Source: Wolbachia endosymbiont of Encarsia formosa
GTDB lineage: Bacteria > Pseudomonadota > Alphaproteobacteria > Rickettsiales > Anaplasmataceae
Length of the DNA stretch: 64,000 nt
NCBI RefSeq assembly: GCF_039540065.1
Contig: NZ_CP154278.1
Span: forward strand, 310,001 to 374,000
Reading direction: 5' to 3'
Numbering within the stretch: the stretch's first letter is position 1; every line of letters begins with the position of its first letter. Under the pieces are notes generated by a model that did no database searches, was not told where the DNA came from, and saw nothing but the letters and a program-made list of their open reading frames with translations. Positions 8,736-18,107 of the stretch are shown one piece after another. Position numbers and translations under genes: made by a program.

Positions 8736-9010
8736 AGATTCTTCTCACCAACACTTTTAAGTGGTCAATGAATAAGCTGCACAATAATCAACTACCCAAA
8801 CTTGAAAAAGCCATCAAACAAATTTAAGGTAACCCATATATTGAAGAGCTAAAGTCAGGCGATCTTGCAGGTGTTCACGTGTATAAATTCTCTATTTTTA
8901 ATCAACTGACATTATTAGCCTATATTCACAACGAACAAAATAACATATTAACACTTCTTGCATTTGCTCCACACGAAAATTTTTATAGAGATTTGAAAAA
9001 ACAAGTGTAG
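8732..9010 (+). pseudogene. RelE/ParE-family toxin, nonsense mutation
   Basis: The frame from TTG at 8732 reads as a 92-residue RelE/ParE-fold toxin (KSGDLAGVHVYKF, LTLLAYIHNEQN, LAFAPHENFYRDLKKQV) except for a TAA at 8825-8827, codon 32. Everything after the stop remains open and family-like, so the lesion is recent. Such toxins cleave ribosome-bound mRNA or poison gyrase; this copy should be inactive. Confidence 0.8.
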
Positions 9011-9047
9011 CTAAATGCAGGTATGCCATTATTTATAAGAGGCAACT

Positions 9048-9836
9048 ATGCAAACCAAATTAAAAAACCATTTAGCTGGAGAATTACTTACCATCGCTAC
9101 TTGCTGGAAATTAACACTTGTAGGTGGGAAAGTAATGGGATTTACCGACTATGACGAAGATTTAAATGTCAATAATATACTCTATAAATCTTCAAGTGGG
9201 TTTACAGCTAGTAGCATAATATTAAATAGCGATTTGAGAACTGATAATCTAGAAATTGAAGGAATATTAAATAGTGCCGATATTAAAGAAAAAGATGTTT
9301 TATCAGGAAGGTATGACTTTGCAAATATTGAAATATTTCTTGTGAATTATAAAGATTTGAGTCAGGGAATTATGAATTTGCATGCAGGAACTTTTAGTAA
9401 AGTAACATTAAATAGCGGGAGGTTTATCGCTGAAATTAGAGGTATTACGACAAAGCTTGAGAGAAGCATAACAGAGCTATATTCTCCTGTATGCAGGGCA
9501 CAATTTTGCGATGATAGATGTAAAGCTGATGCTAAAAAGTTTAGTAGAATGAGCACAATTACTACAGTGATAGATGAAAGAAGATTTGAAGACACTAATT
9601 TAATCGAAAGCGATGGATATTATAAGCACGGAGTGTTTAGTTCAGCAACATTTGAAGTTGTAGTTAAAGAATACAAAAATAAAGTAGTTACATTATTTGC
9701 TTCTCCTCCATATCAAATTTCTACCGGAGATAAATATTCGATACTTGCAGGTTGTGATAAAGCGTTTTTAACGTGCAAAAACAAGTTTAACAATACTGTG
9801 AATTTCCGTGGCGAACCATATATACCAGTTGTTTAG
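9048..9836 (+). CDS. DUF2163 phage/gene-transfer-agent hub-type protein
   Basis: 262 residues. The N-terminal half matches the DUF2163 type (phage BR0599 family), and the C-terminal half has the cysteine-bearing segment CRAQFCDDRCKADAKKF seen in that family. In alphaproteobacteria these proteins belong to the tail tip or hub of gene transfer agents. No other tail genes are next to it; it is flanked by the broken toxin and tRNA-Ser. It is either a scattered gene-transfer-agent relic, as in other Rickettsiales, or a domesticated gene. The frame is intact. Confidence 0.8.
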   Translation: MQTKLKNHLAGELLTIATCWKLTLVGGKVMGFTDYDEDLNVNNILYKSSSGFTASSIILNSDLRTDNLEIEGILNSADIKEKDVLSGRYDFANIEIFLVNYKDLSQGIMNLHAGTFSKVTLNSGRFIAEIRGITTKLERSITELYSPVCRAQFCDDRCKADAKKFSRMSTITTVIDERRFEDTNLIESDGYYKHGVFSSATFEVVVKEYKNKVVTLFASPPYQISTGDKYSILAGCDKAFLTCKNKFNNTVNFRGEPYIPVV

Positions 9837-9867
9837 CAGCATAATTTTTAATATTATGAATAAGTAT

Positions 9868-9954
9868 GGAAAGGTGGCTGAGCGGTCTAAAGCACACGCT
9901 TGGAAAGCGTGCACATATGAAAATATGTCGGGGGTTCGAATCCCCCCTTTTCCG
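9868..9954 (+). tRNA. tRNA-Ser (GGA)
   Basis: 87 bases from GGAAAGG to CTTTTCC plus G, with one G-T pair in the acceptor stem, anticodon loop CTTGGAAAG (GGA), a long variable arm (CACATATGAAAATATGTC) and T-arm GGGGGTTCGAATCCCCC. CCA is not encoded. Confidence 0.95.
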
Positions 9955-10287
9955 CACATTATTTCTAGTATAACATAGGTTTTGTTCTTTAAGGGATATA
10001 GCATTAGCACTTCAGCTTCGCAATTTTTCAGAGTCATCTACTTCAATAAAAGAATAGAGTTATCAAGTTGCAGAGCCTTCTTGATTTTTGATGACGAAGA
10101 GTAATAGAAATACAATCCAGTAGCCAGATGCTGATCCCTATTACTAATAATGTCTTGCAATACTATACTTAGTCTGTGTCATTTCTTCCGAGCATCAGCA
10201 AACTCGTATATACTCAACCTACCATAATCTGTCGATATAATTCTTTATTGAAAATTTCGGAAGACAAAAAAGCCTCACACTTTTTTA
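9955..10287. other. non-coding stretch after tRNA-Ser
   Basis: About 330 bases with stops in all frames at short intervals. I see no gene, RNA or clear repeat in it. Confidence 0.4.
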
Positions 10288-10572
10288 TTAAATAGACATG
10301 TAATCGTATTCATCCAAAGATGATTCCATTATTGTCTTTTGTGGATCAAATGGTTCAGAACTTAGATCATATATATTATTACATCTTGCCTTGCATATAG
10401 ATCGCCCGGCAGGATTATACCAATCATGTATCTCTTTACATTTTCTGTGGCAAAGATTATGGTCACGTGCTTTTTGCTCGTCTATCCAAGAAAATAATTT
10501 TTGTGTAGATTCTTGCACCTTACTTTTACTCGTAAAAGGATAAGTATGGTAGTTTTGTGTATTTTTTGACAT
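10288..10572 (-). CDS. small hypothetical protein with twin CX3C motif
   Basis: 94 residues with a good ribosome-binding site (AGGGAGAAT) before the ATG. The centre has CHRKC, 14 residues, then CKARC, i.e. two CX3C pairs predicted to sit on a helix hairpin; the ends are polar and without signal peptide. The same layout is seen in the broken gene at 37-291. The spacing equals the CX3C-X11-16-CX3C signature of mitochondrial small Tim chaperones, which may be coincidence. Function unknown. Confidence 0.65.
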   Translation of the reverse strand: MSKNTQNYHTYPFTSKSKVQESTQKLFSWIDEQKARDHNLCHRKCKEIHDWYNPAGRSICKARCNNIYDLSSEPFDPQKTIMESSLDEYDYMSI

Positions 10573-10600
10573 AATATTCTCCCTAATAAAAAAACTAACA

Positions 10601-10622
10601 TGATATTAAAACATTAATATCA
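10601..10622. promoter_or_regulatory. inverted repeat upstream of the twin-CX3C gene
   Basis: TGATATTAA, spacer AACA, TTAATATCA: a perfect 9-bp dyad about 30 bases in front of the ATG at 10572. A dyad (310-343) also precedes the related broken gene, so an operator is possible. Confidence 0.35.
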
Positions 10623-10726
10623 TATTAATAATAGTATAACTACTTTTTAATACAGTTTTTACGAAAGTTAAAACAAATTATACAGCCCTCCTTCCTCTCC
10701 ACCTACAGAAACACTAAATATATTTT

Positions 10727-10909
10727 TTAAACACCTGTTTTGCTCTTGCCTCTAATCACTATTCCATTACTCACACTTGTTACCTCTATATCAGACGATT
10801 TTACATTATTCCTAATCAGGTGATTTACCACTACTCTACACTTATATTTATCTATTTCTTGATCAGAGGTTTTTTTATAAAATTTCCTGTAATTTACCTC
10901 TCTCTTCAT
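10727..10909 (-). CDS. small hypothetical protein next to the IS630 end, possibly 5'-truncated
   Basis: About 60 residues beginning MKREVNYRKFYKK and ending VTSVSNGIVIRGKSKTGV. The end resembles the last strands of a small alpha/beta domain (BON-like), but too little is left for a call. The start lies within about 10 bases of the IS630-type relic, so the 5' part may have been cut off by the insertion. Uncertain as a real gene. Confidence 0.35.
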   Translation of the reverse strand: MKREVNYRKFYKKTSDQEIDKYKCRVVVNHLIRNNVKSSDIEVTSVSNGIVIRGKSKTGV

Positions 10910-10966
10910 CAACTATAGTATTTCCGAAAGTAAATGATAAAGATATAATAAGTTATTTGGGTTATA

Positions 10967-11690
10967 ATGGCATATAGTGTGGATTTAAGGGAAAAGGCAG
11001 TATTGATGATAGAAAAAGAGGTAAGACGAAGATTGAGGTAGCAGAGCTTATGGAGATAGACTCTGTACCGCTGGTTAAAAAAGAAAGCTGCTGGTGAAAG
11101 CCTCAAGCCATCTAAAAACGGCAGCTTTATTCGAAAAATAGACCCAAAAATACTCAAAGAATATGTTACAAAGAATCCAGATCATACTCTGGCAGAGATG
11201 AAACGAAATCTTGGATTTGGAATACATTCAATTTGGTATAGACTAAAACAGCTAAGAATTACTTTAAAAAAAAGTCACACTATATCAAGAGCGCAATCAA
11301 GAAGATAGACAGCAATTTACCGATAAAATCTCAAAAATAGACCATTCTAGCACCTTATATATAGATGAAGCAGGAGTTGACAATAGATTATACCGAGAGT
11401 ATGGGCGCGCTCCAAGAGGAAAGAAAATTTATGAAGATATTCCAGCGAGAGAGAATCAGTATAGTATCCGGGTGGATTGGAAAGAGATTTATTGCACCAA
11501 TAACTTTTACTGGAGGTTGTAACAAAGAAGTATTTAATGCATGGTTAGAGCATTCCACAGTTACAACCTGGTACAACCATAGTTATGGATAATGCTACAT
11601 TTCATAAGACTCCTACAACAAGGTCATTAATAGAATCTTTTGGCTGTCATTTGCTCTATCTTCCAACATATTCACCAGATTTGAATCCTC
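10967..11690 (+). pseudogene. IS630-family transposase, several frameshifts
   Basis: The pieces read in order MAYSVDLREKAV, GKTKIEVAELMEID, YRWLKKKAAGESLKPSKNG, IRKIDPKILKEYV, then LYIDEAGVDN (first catalytic Asp), VMDNATFHKT (second Asp) and LPTYSPDLNP (just before the catalytic Glu). At least four frame changes separate them. The family moves into TA dinucleotides by a DDE reaction. This copy cannot be functional. Confidence 0.85.
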
Positions 11691-13215
11691 ACTTTTACCC
11701 ACAAATAAAAAAGTGAGTAAAATGGATACCAAATAAATTTGGGATTAAAATGAGTGAAGTAAGTACAAATGTGCAATATACTGATGGCTTAGGGGATAAA
11801 TGGCTGGAAAGAGAGTTAAAACACGTTAATTTAGGAAATACAAGACTTAATAAGAGACTTATTAAAACAGGATATTGTATAGAGGGTAAGGCGTCTGGAT
11901 CAATTAATCAAAGCTGTAGTGGATGGAAAGAAGCTAAGGGTGCATACAGATTATTTAGCAATGAAAAGCTTAAGGATAAGGAAATTTATTCTTCCCATTA
12001 CAAAGAAACTATGGAGAGAATGAAAGGAAATCAGTTTGTTTTTTCAGTTCAAGATACAAGTTATTTGGATTTTGACTCTCATATAAAAACCAAGAGGCTA
12101 GGTAGTATTTCTAAAGCTTATACGAAGAATAAAATGGGTTTACTGTTGCACAGTGCCTTAATAGTCAGCAAAGGAAGGATTGCCTTTAGGTCTATCTTCT
12201 CAACAATGTTGGGCACGTTCTATTAGGGAAAAAGAAAAGGCACAAGAAAAAGCAAACAGGAAATACCGTACCTCCATAGAAGAAAAAGAAAGTTATAAGT
12301 GGATAACAGCTCTCAAAGAAAGCATAAACAACCTTCCTGCAAATGTACAACTTGTTACCCTTGGTGATAGAGAGGCAGATATCTTCAAATTTTTATGGAT
12401 CACTGAGACATTAGGTAGTTTTTATGTAATCCGTAATCGAACTAATAGAAGATTTATCTGTACTGAAATTGGAAAAACAGATTTGCAAACACGCATCACT
12501 CAACTGCCAGTAAAGAAGAAAATTTCTCTATAAGTTAATAAAGATAGAAACCAAAGATCAAGGAAAGCTAATATTGAAGTTAAGTATATGAAAGGCTATA
12601 TACCTATCAGATCTTCTTCAATTTATGGATCAAAAGACACAGTGCATAAAATAAGTGATAAAATCCCTGTATATGTGGTAAGTGCAAAAGAAACAAATCC
12701 TCCTGAAGGATTGGAAGCTATTGATTGGACTTTGCTGACTAATGTACCAGTTAATAGCACTTTAGATGCTATAGAAAGGATAAATTGGTATAAGCTAAGA
12801 TGGAAAATTGAGGAGTATTTCAGGGTTTTAAAATCAGGATGTAAAATATAAAGCTCTCGTTTAACTAGAAAGGAAAGGCTACAGAAATTAATTGCTATAA
12901 AGAGCATTATTGCATTTAAAATTTTATATTTAACAAAAGTCGCTTTATCAAATCCCATGGAAACCTGTACTAAAATTTTAAGCAATGAAGAGTGGAAGGC
13001 CCTTTTCATACGTGAGCATAAAGTAGCTACATTGCCAGAAGAACCTCCAAAAATAAAACAAGCTATTATTTGGTTAGGAAAATTAGGTGGATTTATGAAT
13101 AGAAAAAGTGATAATTTACCAGGGGCTATGACTCTATGGCGGGGCTATGAAAATCTTAAGGAGAGCATAGTTATGCTTCACATCATGACCTCTCAAAATT
13201 GTGGGTAAAAGTGAG
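11688..13215 (+). mobile_element. IS4-family (Tn5-like) element nested in IS630
   Basis: Bounded by CTCACTTTTACCCACAA at the left and its exact 17-bp complement at the right. It contains one degraded transposase gene. It lies inside the IS630 transposase frame, so it arrived later. A target-site duplication is not clear. Confidence 0.8.
11750..13208 (+). pseudogene. IS4-family transposase, one frameshift and two stops
   Basis: From ATG 11750 the product starts with the Tn5-like N-terminal DNA-binding domain (WLERELKHVNLGNTRLNKRL, SINQSCSGWKEAKGAYRLF). A one-base loss near 12175 shifts the frame from SK to GLPLGLSSQQCWAR. The catalytic core continues with LGDREADIFKF (Asp) and WKIEEYFRVLKSGCKI (YREK-like Glu region). 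TAA codons at 12531-12533 and 12849-12851 interrupt it; the last piece ends at 13208. Inactive. Confidence 0.85.
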
Positions 13216-13265
13216 CATTAAATATGAGAGAGTAAGATCGATCATTGAATGCATTACTCTATATT

Positions 13266-14642
13266 TTAGATATTCAGAGTACTACTGAAATCCACCTTTT
13301 CTTTTAATTCAGATATCTGCTCTTCTGTCAGACTAGGATGTTGATTTTTAACGCAGCTTATAAAGTTCGCTTCGCGTAACTTGAGCCTATAGTCTTGATA
13401 AGATATCCCTTCAGGCTGAAATTTATTATACACTTCATAACGTGTACTACCTTCATATACTAAATTATCTCTACCCTGCAACGCAAAGTTAAGATTAACT
13501 ATACTATTTACATCATCAGCTAAAAGCAGAGCACTTTCTCCAATTGGGCTTTGCACATTCCATCTTATAGAAGTTAATAAATCATCGGTATCAACAAGCT
13601 TATTGTAATTAAAAACTTCTTCGCTTTCTTCAACATACTCATGAGCTGGGCTAGATTTTTCTCTAGTAAATAAGCTACGCACGTTAGCAAGAAATCTAGA
13701 AAGCAGTTCTTTTGACTCTACACCAGTTGCTTTAGTTAGTACCCAACAAATTGGCAACATTACTATACCAAATATAAACATAGAAATTGTATAATATAAG
13801 TTTCCAATCAAAGCAGAATACAGCCAATAATCTGAAGTTAGACCAATTACAGCAGCAACGTTACTATTTATAATAGGAAACAATATAGCTAAAGATATTA
13901 TGGAGGTAGCAATATTCACGACTAATGCTAGAGTGAAATTTGCTCTCCTATTGGTTTTTGTAATAACACTTGCTGTTTCGATGGCGTTTCCAATACAACT
14001 TCTACTCAATCTTGTCGGGCTGATAACTTTTCCGCATCTATTTAAAATCCTTCTCTTTGGTGTTGCAGTTAGGTAAGTTGTAGGATAATCCTCATCAAGC
14101 TTGCACATATTCTCAAAATCCTTCTGCTTGTTAATACTGTCTGCTTCATCAACACTAATCCACAACTTGGTATTTTGGTCTTTAAATTTACGATCATTTT
14201 CTTGCTGCAATAACAGGTCATGTGTCACTATAATTGTTGTAGGTTTAGTTGCCTTCAGTGCATTTTTAATTTCCTCGGCAGTTTTAGGTGTCCTAATGTT
14301 TACAGTAAATGCACTACTCATCATTTTTTTAGCTTGGTTTACTAGATCACTGCTTGGTACTGCAACCAGATGATGAAATCCTGCTTGGGCTAATACATGA
14401 CTCAGTATTACAATGTCGTAAGTCTTACCAAATCCAGTTTCTGCATCGATCATAACATTACAGTTAGCAATGGAAGGTTTTTTGAGATGTTCCAATATCC
14501 CTTCAACAACAGGTTTACGACGTGCTACTATTATAGATTCCTTTGTATCATCAAGTTTTATAGATTCACCTTGCAACTTACAGTTGATTTCTTCTAAGCT
14601 ACTTATAATACTTTGCTTTTCTTGATTGCTGATAGAACCCAC
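13266..14642 (-). CDS. SF2 helicase-like RecA1 domain fused to membrane segments
   Basis: 458 residues. Residues 35-200 carry superfamily-2 helicase motifs: AETGFGKTYD (Walker A), VDEAD (Walker B, DEAD box) and LTATPKRR (motif III). Motifs IV-VI of the second RecA domain are absent. Two or three hydrophobic segments follow at about residues 238-305, and then a soluble tail (to 458). The IS630 relic abuts the 3' end, so the C-terminus may be cut. Helicases with membrane segments are unusual; it may be a secreted or membrane-tethered protein. Function unknown. Confidence 0.7.
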   Translation of the reverse strand: MGSISNQEKQSIISSLEEINCKLQGESIKLDDTKESIIVARRKPVVEGILEHLKKPSIANCNVMIDAETGFGKTYDIVILSHVLAQAGFHHLVAVPSSDLVNQAKKMMSSAFTVNIRTPKTAEEIKNALKATKPTTIIVTHDLLLQQENDRKFKDQNTKLWISVDEADSINKQKDFENMCKLDEDYPTTYLTATPKRRILNRCGKVISPTRLSRSCIGNAIETASVITKTNRRANFTLALVVNIATSIISLAILFPIINSNVAAVIGLTSDYWLYSALIGNLYYTISMFIFGIVMLPICWVLTKATGVESKELLSRFLANVRSLFTREKSSPAHEYVEESEEVFNYNKLVDTDDLLTSIRWNVQSPIGESALLLADDVNSIVNLNFALQGRDNLVYEGSTRYEVYNKFQPEGISYQDYRLKLREANFISCVKNQHPSLTEEQISELKEKVDFSSTLNI

Positions 14643-14739
14643 ACATTACCAACTATAATTAGTATAATATTAATTGTATATTAATTCAGTAAATTGTCAA
14701 TTCTATAGACAAAAAGCTGATTTCAACTATCATATTAAT

Positions 14740-15237
14740 ATGAATATATGCCTCGGAATAATTACTTCTCCCCATGGAATCAAAGGAGCTGTCAAAGTAA
14801 AAACCTTTACTGAAAAGCCCGAAAATATTTTCCTATATGGTGAACTAATAATCGGAAGTGAAAATTATAAAATAAGCTTGGTGTCTGTTGTCAGTAATAA
14901 TTTAGTAATAGCAACAATTAGCGGTGTGAATTCCCGTAATGAAGCAGAACTTTTTAGAAATAAAAAGTTATATATAGAAAGAAATAAGCTACCACAGTTA
15001 AATGATGAGGATGAATTTTACCAAGATGATCTTGTGAATATGGAAGTAAGACTAGAGAGTAATGAATTATACGGCTATGTGAAGTCTATGCATAATTTCG
15101 GCTCGGGGGATATATTAGAAATTTTGGTTATCAGCACAAAAAAAAACATTATGCTATCTTTCACTAAAGAAACATTTCCACATATAAATATAAAGGAAGG
15201 GTATATAGTGATCAATATGCCAGAATTTATTGACTAA
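14740..15237 (+). CDS. rimM: ribosome maturation factor RimM
   Basis: 165 residues from the ATG at 14740 ([20 protein letters not shown], the conserved N-terminal RimM signature); the frame is open 22 codons farther upstream but that part is not family-like. A C-terminal PRC-barrel is seen around [12 protein letters not shown]. RimM helps 30S head assembly through binding to S19. It starts a same-strand run with efp and suhB. Confidence 0.93.
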   Translation: MNICLGIITSPHGIKGAVKVKTFTEKPENIFLYGELIIGSENYKISLVSVVSNNLVIATISGVNSRNEAELFRNKKLYIERNKLPQLNDEDEFYQDDLVNMEVRLESNELYGYVKSMHNFGSGDILEILVISTKKNIMLSFTKETFPHINIKEGYIVINMPEFID

Positions 15238-15299
15238 TAAAAACTTTGATATTTGTATAAAGCTATTTATAATCCTTGTATCAAACTGAAATTTTAATT

Positions 15300-15866
15300 A
15301 TGGCAGAAAGGGCTAATGATATCAGGCCAGGTCAGGTACTAGAACATAACGGTGGATTGTTTTTGGTTGTAAGTATTATGAATACTCAACCTGGTAAAGG
15401 TGGTGCATATATACAAGCTGAAATGAAAAATATCCAAACAGGAGCAAAGTACTATGAGAGGTTTCGCTCTGATGCAACAATCATAAGGGCAATTTTAGAT
15501 GAAGAGGAATATGTTTATCTCTTTACTGAAGGGAATATCGTAAATCTTATGCATCCAAGTAGTTACGAGCAGATTGTTATAAATTTAGACTTATTAGGGG
15601 AAAAGAAGGCTTATTTGCAAGATAATATGAAAATTAAATTAGTAACTTATCAAGATAAAATAATTTCTGCACATGTGCCTGATCACGTTACACTAACTGT
15701 AAAAGAGACAGAGTCTGTTATCAAAGGTCAGACTGTTACTGCTTCTTATAAGCCTGCAATTTTGGAAAACGGAATACGTGTTAACGTGCCTCAATTTATA
15801 AAAGAAGGGGATAAAATTGTATTACATACTCCTGATAACAGCTATTACGAAAGAGTAAAAGAGTAA
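15300..15866 (+). CDS. efp: translation elongation factor P
   Basis: 188 residues from the ATG at 15300 (MAERANDIRPGQVLEHNGG). The tip loop carrying the modifiable lysine is PGKGGAYIQ. Three beta-barrel domains fit the usual length. EF-P relieves ribosome stalling at proline runs. Its stop is directly followed by the ATG of the next gene with no spacing. Confidence 0.96.
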   Translation: MAERANDIRPGQVLEHNGGLFLVVSIMNTQPGKGGAYIQAEMKNIQTGAKYYERFRSDATIIRAILDEEEYVYLFTEGNIVNLMHPSSYEQIVINLDLLGEKKAYLQDNMKIKLVTYQDKIISAHVPDHVTLTVKETESVIKGQTVTASYKPAILENGIRVNVPQFIKEGDKIVLHTPDNSYYERVKE

Positions 15867-16559
15867 ATGGCCATTTCATCACCACGAATCAATGTGATGC
15901 TTGATTCTGTACGCAGTGCCTCCAAGCAGCTTATACGTGATTTTAATGAATTGCAAATTTCAAGCGTTAAGTCAGCAGACTTTATCAATAAAACTTATTC
16001 AAAATCCAAGCAACTTATATACGATTGCTTGAAAAACTACAACCAGAACTATGACTTTATTTTTGAAGACGATGTGGGCCAAGATCTAAAAGACGGCGGT
16101 TATACTTGGTTTATTATGCCTATAGAAGGCAAGGAAAACCTTTTTAGTTGTATGGTTTATTTTGCAGTATCAGTTTGTCTCATTCATAAAAACAGAGTTG
16201 TAGCAGCTGTGATTGATGCTCCAGCCCTTAGAGAAACTTTCTGGGCAGAGGAAAAGAAAGGAGCTTTTCTTGAAGATTTCAAATCTCGCCATGTAAAAAT
16301 GCGGATGAAAGCTCGTGAAGGGGGAATAATAGACATAAGTGGTAATTTGTTAAACAAATTACCACTTGACAATAATAATCTGCGCTCCCTTGGCTCAACG
16401 GTACTAGGTTTTGCATATCTTGCTGCCGGAAGATACAATGGAATAATTTACTCTGGAATTAATAAATATAAAACTTCACTCGGTAGGCTTTTTTTGCAAG
16501 AAAGCGGTGGGAGATTAAAGGAAGATAACGCGCTTGTCATTGCTGGAGATATAAACTAA
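15867..16559 (+). CDS. suhB: inositol monophosphatase (SuhB)-like protein, metal motifs lost
   Basis: 230 residues with the overall IMPase/SuhB layout, starting immediately after efp (TAAATG), an arrangement also known in Rickettsia. The catalytic motifs are altered: DPxDGTxNF appears as MPIEGKENLF, and the WDxAAG motif near the C-terminus appears as NKYKTSLG. The acidic site FEDD may replace GEE. It is therefore probably a pseudoenzyme; SuhB itself has a non-catalytic role in rRNA transcription antitermination in E. coli, which could explain retention. That role here is inference. Confidence 0.78.
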   Translation: MAISSPRINVMLDSVRSASKQLIRDFNELQISSVKSADFINKTYSKSKQLIYDCLKNYNQNYDFIFEDDVGQDLKDGGYTWFIMPIEGKENLFSCMVYFAVSVCLIHKNRVVAAVIDAPALRETFWAEEKKGAFLEDFKSRHVKMRMKAREGGIIDISGNLLNKLPLDNNNLRSLGSTVLGFAYLAAGRYNGIIYSGINKYKTSLGRLFLQESGGRLKEDNALVIAGDIN

Positions 16560-16839
16560 AGTTCATTCAAAAGAGCAAAAGTCACGTAGTGAAAATAATA
16601 AATGGTCTTACCTACCCCTCATTGCATCAGGGTGGCAAAATAAGATAGACGAGAAAAGACAACTATAGGAACAAATAGTCAGTCTGTGACAATGGCATCT
16701 AGTCCTTTTGCACAAAAAACGTTGTAAAGTAACTTAGTTGGATCCCAGTGTCAGCTACTTTCATGATAAGAAATAAAGCACTGATTTTGTACATTAACCA
16801 TGCTTTTAAATAGATACCTTATTCTTGGCAACTTTAAAC
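16560..16839. other. decayed intergenic DNA between suhB and hemA
   Basis: 280 bases between converging genes. Contains a fragment, GGATCCCAGTGTCAGC (16741-16756), of the short palindromic repeat type. No gene seen. Confidence 0.4.
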
Positions 16840-18036
16840 TCAACAACAGACACAAACAGATAATTTCTCAAAAACTTTTACAAGAGATTTTGTTAAATGC
16901 TCTATCATTTCATTTGTATGGTAAGGCGTAGGAGTAATACGGAAGCGCTCAGTCCCCTTTGAAACTGTTGGGTAATTTATATGTTGTACATATATTCCAT
17001 ACTCATCAAATAACAATTTTGATGCTTTTTTGGACAACTCAGGATCGCCAATTATGATTGGAATTATATGAGTTTCTGTTTGCATAAAATTCACTCCTGC
17101 ATTTCTCAGTGAGTCTTTTACCTTTTCAACAGACTGCTTTTGCTTCTCTCTTTCAACATTGCTCGATTTTAAATGCTCAACGCTTGCCTTTGCTGCTGCT
17201 GCTAAAACTGGTGACATAGCAGTAGTAAAAATAAATCCTGGGGCTGAACTTCTTATTACATCCACCAAGCTCTTTGAAGACGCTATATATCCACCCATCA
17301 CTCCAAAAGCCTTTGATAATGTACCTTGAATAACAGTTATTCTATCCATCAAACCTTCTCTTTCTGCAATTCCGCCACCGCGCGGTCCATACATGCCAAC
17401 TGCGTGTACCTCATCCAAATAGGTAATTGCATTATACTGATCTGCTAGATCACATATCGCTTCAAGCGGTGCTACATCACCATCCATTGAGTATACAGAT
17501 TCAAGTGCTATTATTTTCGGCGTTTTTATATCTATAGACTTTAGCAACTGCTCTAAGTGATCAACATCATTATGCCTAAATATGTGCTTCGGTCTTTTGC
17601 CTGACTTTATACCTTCTATCATTGAAGAGTGATTTTTCTCATCTGAAAAAATTACCACACCCGGAATAACAGACGACAAAGTGCTAAGCGTAGTTTGGTT
17701 GGCAAGGTAGCCACAAGCAAAAGTTAAAGCAGCTTCTTTTTGATGCAAGTCAGCCAAAGACTTCTCGAGCTCAACAACTTCCTTTGTTGTACCTGATATA
17801 TTTCTTGTTCCTCCAGCACCAACAGATGAATTTTGAATAGCATCAATGACACTATCGTTTTGTGACATTCCCAGATAATTATTACTGCACCAGACAATAA
17901 CCTCTCTATTTCTTTCATAATCCATAATATAGGGAAGTTTGCCAGGTAATGACGCAAAATGCGTAAATTCACGATAGCGCCCTTCTTCTTTTATATCTTT
18001 GATTTTATTTAAGAATATTTCTTCGTAGTCTACCAA
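16840..18036 (-). CDS. hemA: 5-aminolevulinate synthase
   Basis: 398 residues. Condenses glycine and succinyl-CoA to 5-aminolevulinate, the first step of heme synthesis by the Shemin route used by alphaproteobacteria. Family marks include [20 protein letters not shown], the aspartate motif [12 protein letters not shown] and the PLP lysine in [12 protein letters not shown]. It starts at ATG 18036 and stands alone. Ferrochelatase (45772-46725) supplies the last step of the same pathway. Confidence 0.95.
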   Translation of the reverse strand: MVDYEEIFLNKIKDIKEEGRYREFTHFASLPGKLPYIMDYERNREVIVWCSNNYLGMSQNDSVIDAIQNSSVGAGGTRNISGTTKEVVELEKSLADLHQKEAALTFACGYLANQTTLSTLSSVIPGVVIFSDEKNHSSMIEGIKSGKRPKHIFRHNDVDHLEQLLKSIDIKTPKIIALESVYSMDGDVAPLEAICDLADQYNAITYLDEVHAVGMYGPRGGGIAEREGLMDRITVIQGTLSKAFGVMGGYIASSKSLVDVIRSSAPGFIFTTAMSPVLAAAAKASVEHLKSSNVEREKQKQSVEKVKDSLRNAGVNFMQTETHIIPIIIGDPELSKKASKLLFDEYGIYVQHINYPTVSKGTERFRITPTPYHTNEMIEHLTKSLVKVFEKLSVCVCC

Positions 18037-18107
18037 GTTTTTATCTATTAACGATCAATATAATTATAATAAATTATTAAATGATAGACTACTATATTTA
18101 TTCATTA

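Larger units (their letters stand above)
10917..13262 (+). mobile_element. IS630-family element, decayed and split by an IS4 insertion
   Basis: Left part 10917-11687 and right remnant 13216 to about 13262 belong to one IS630-type element; the IS4-type element (11688-13215) is inserted in the codons just after SPDLNP of the transposase. Outer boundaries are approximate because I could not match clear terminal inverted repeats. Confidence 0.65.

Noticed and set aside
9048..9836. WO prophage region or cif operon
   Set aside because: Only one phage-like gene is present, of the gene-transfer-agent type. No capsid, portal, terminase, recombinase or cifA/cifB-like frame is visible in the window.
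13216..13262. Right-hand terminal inverted repeat of the IS630 element
   Set aside because: I could not align it to the left end (10917 onward), so the outer boundaries are given as approximate only.
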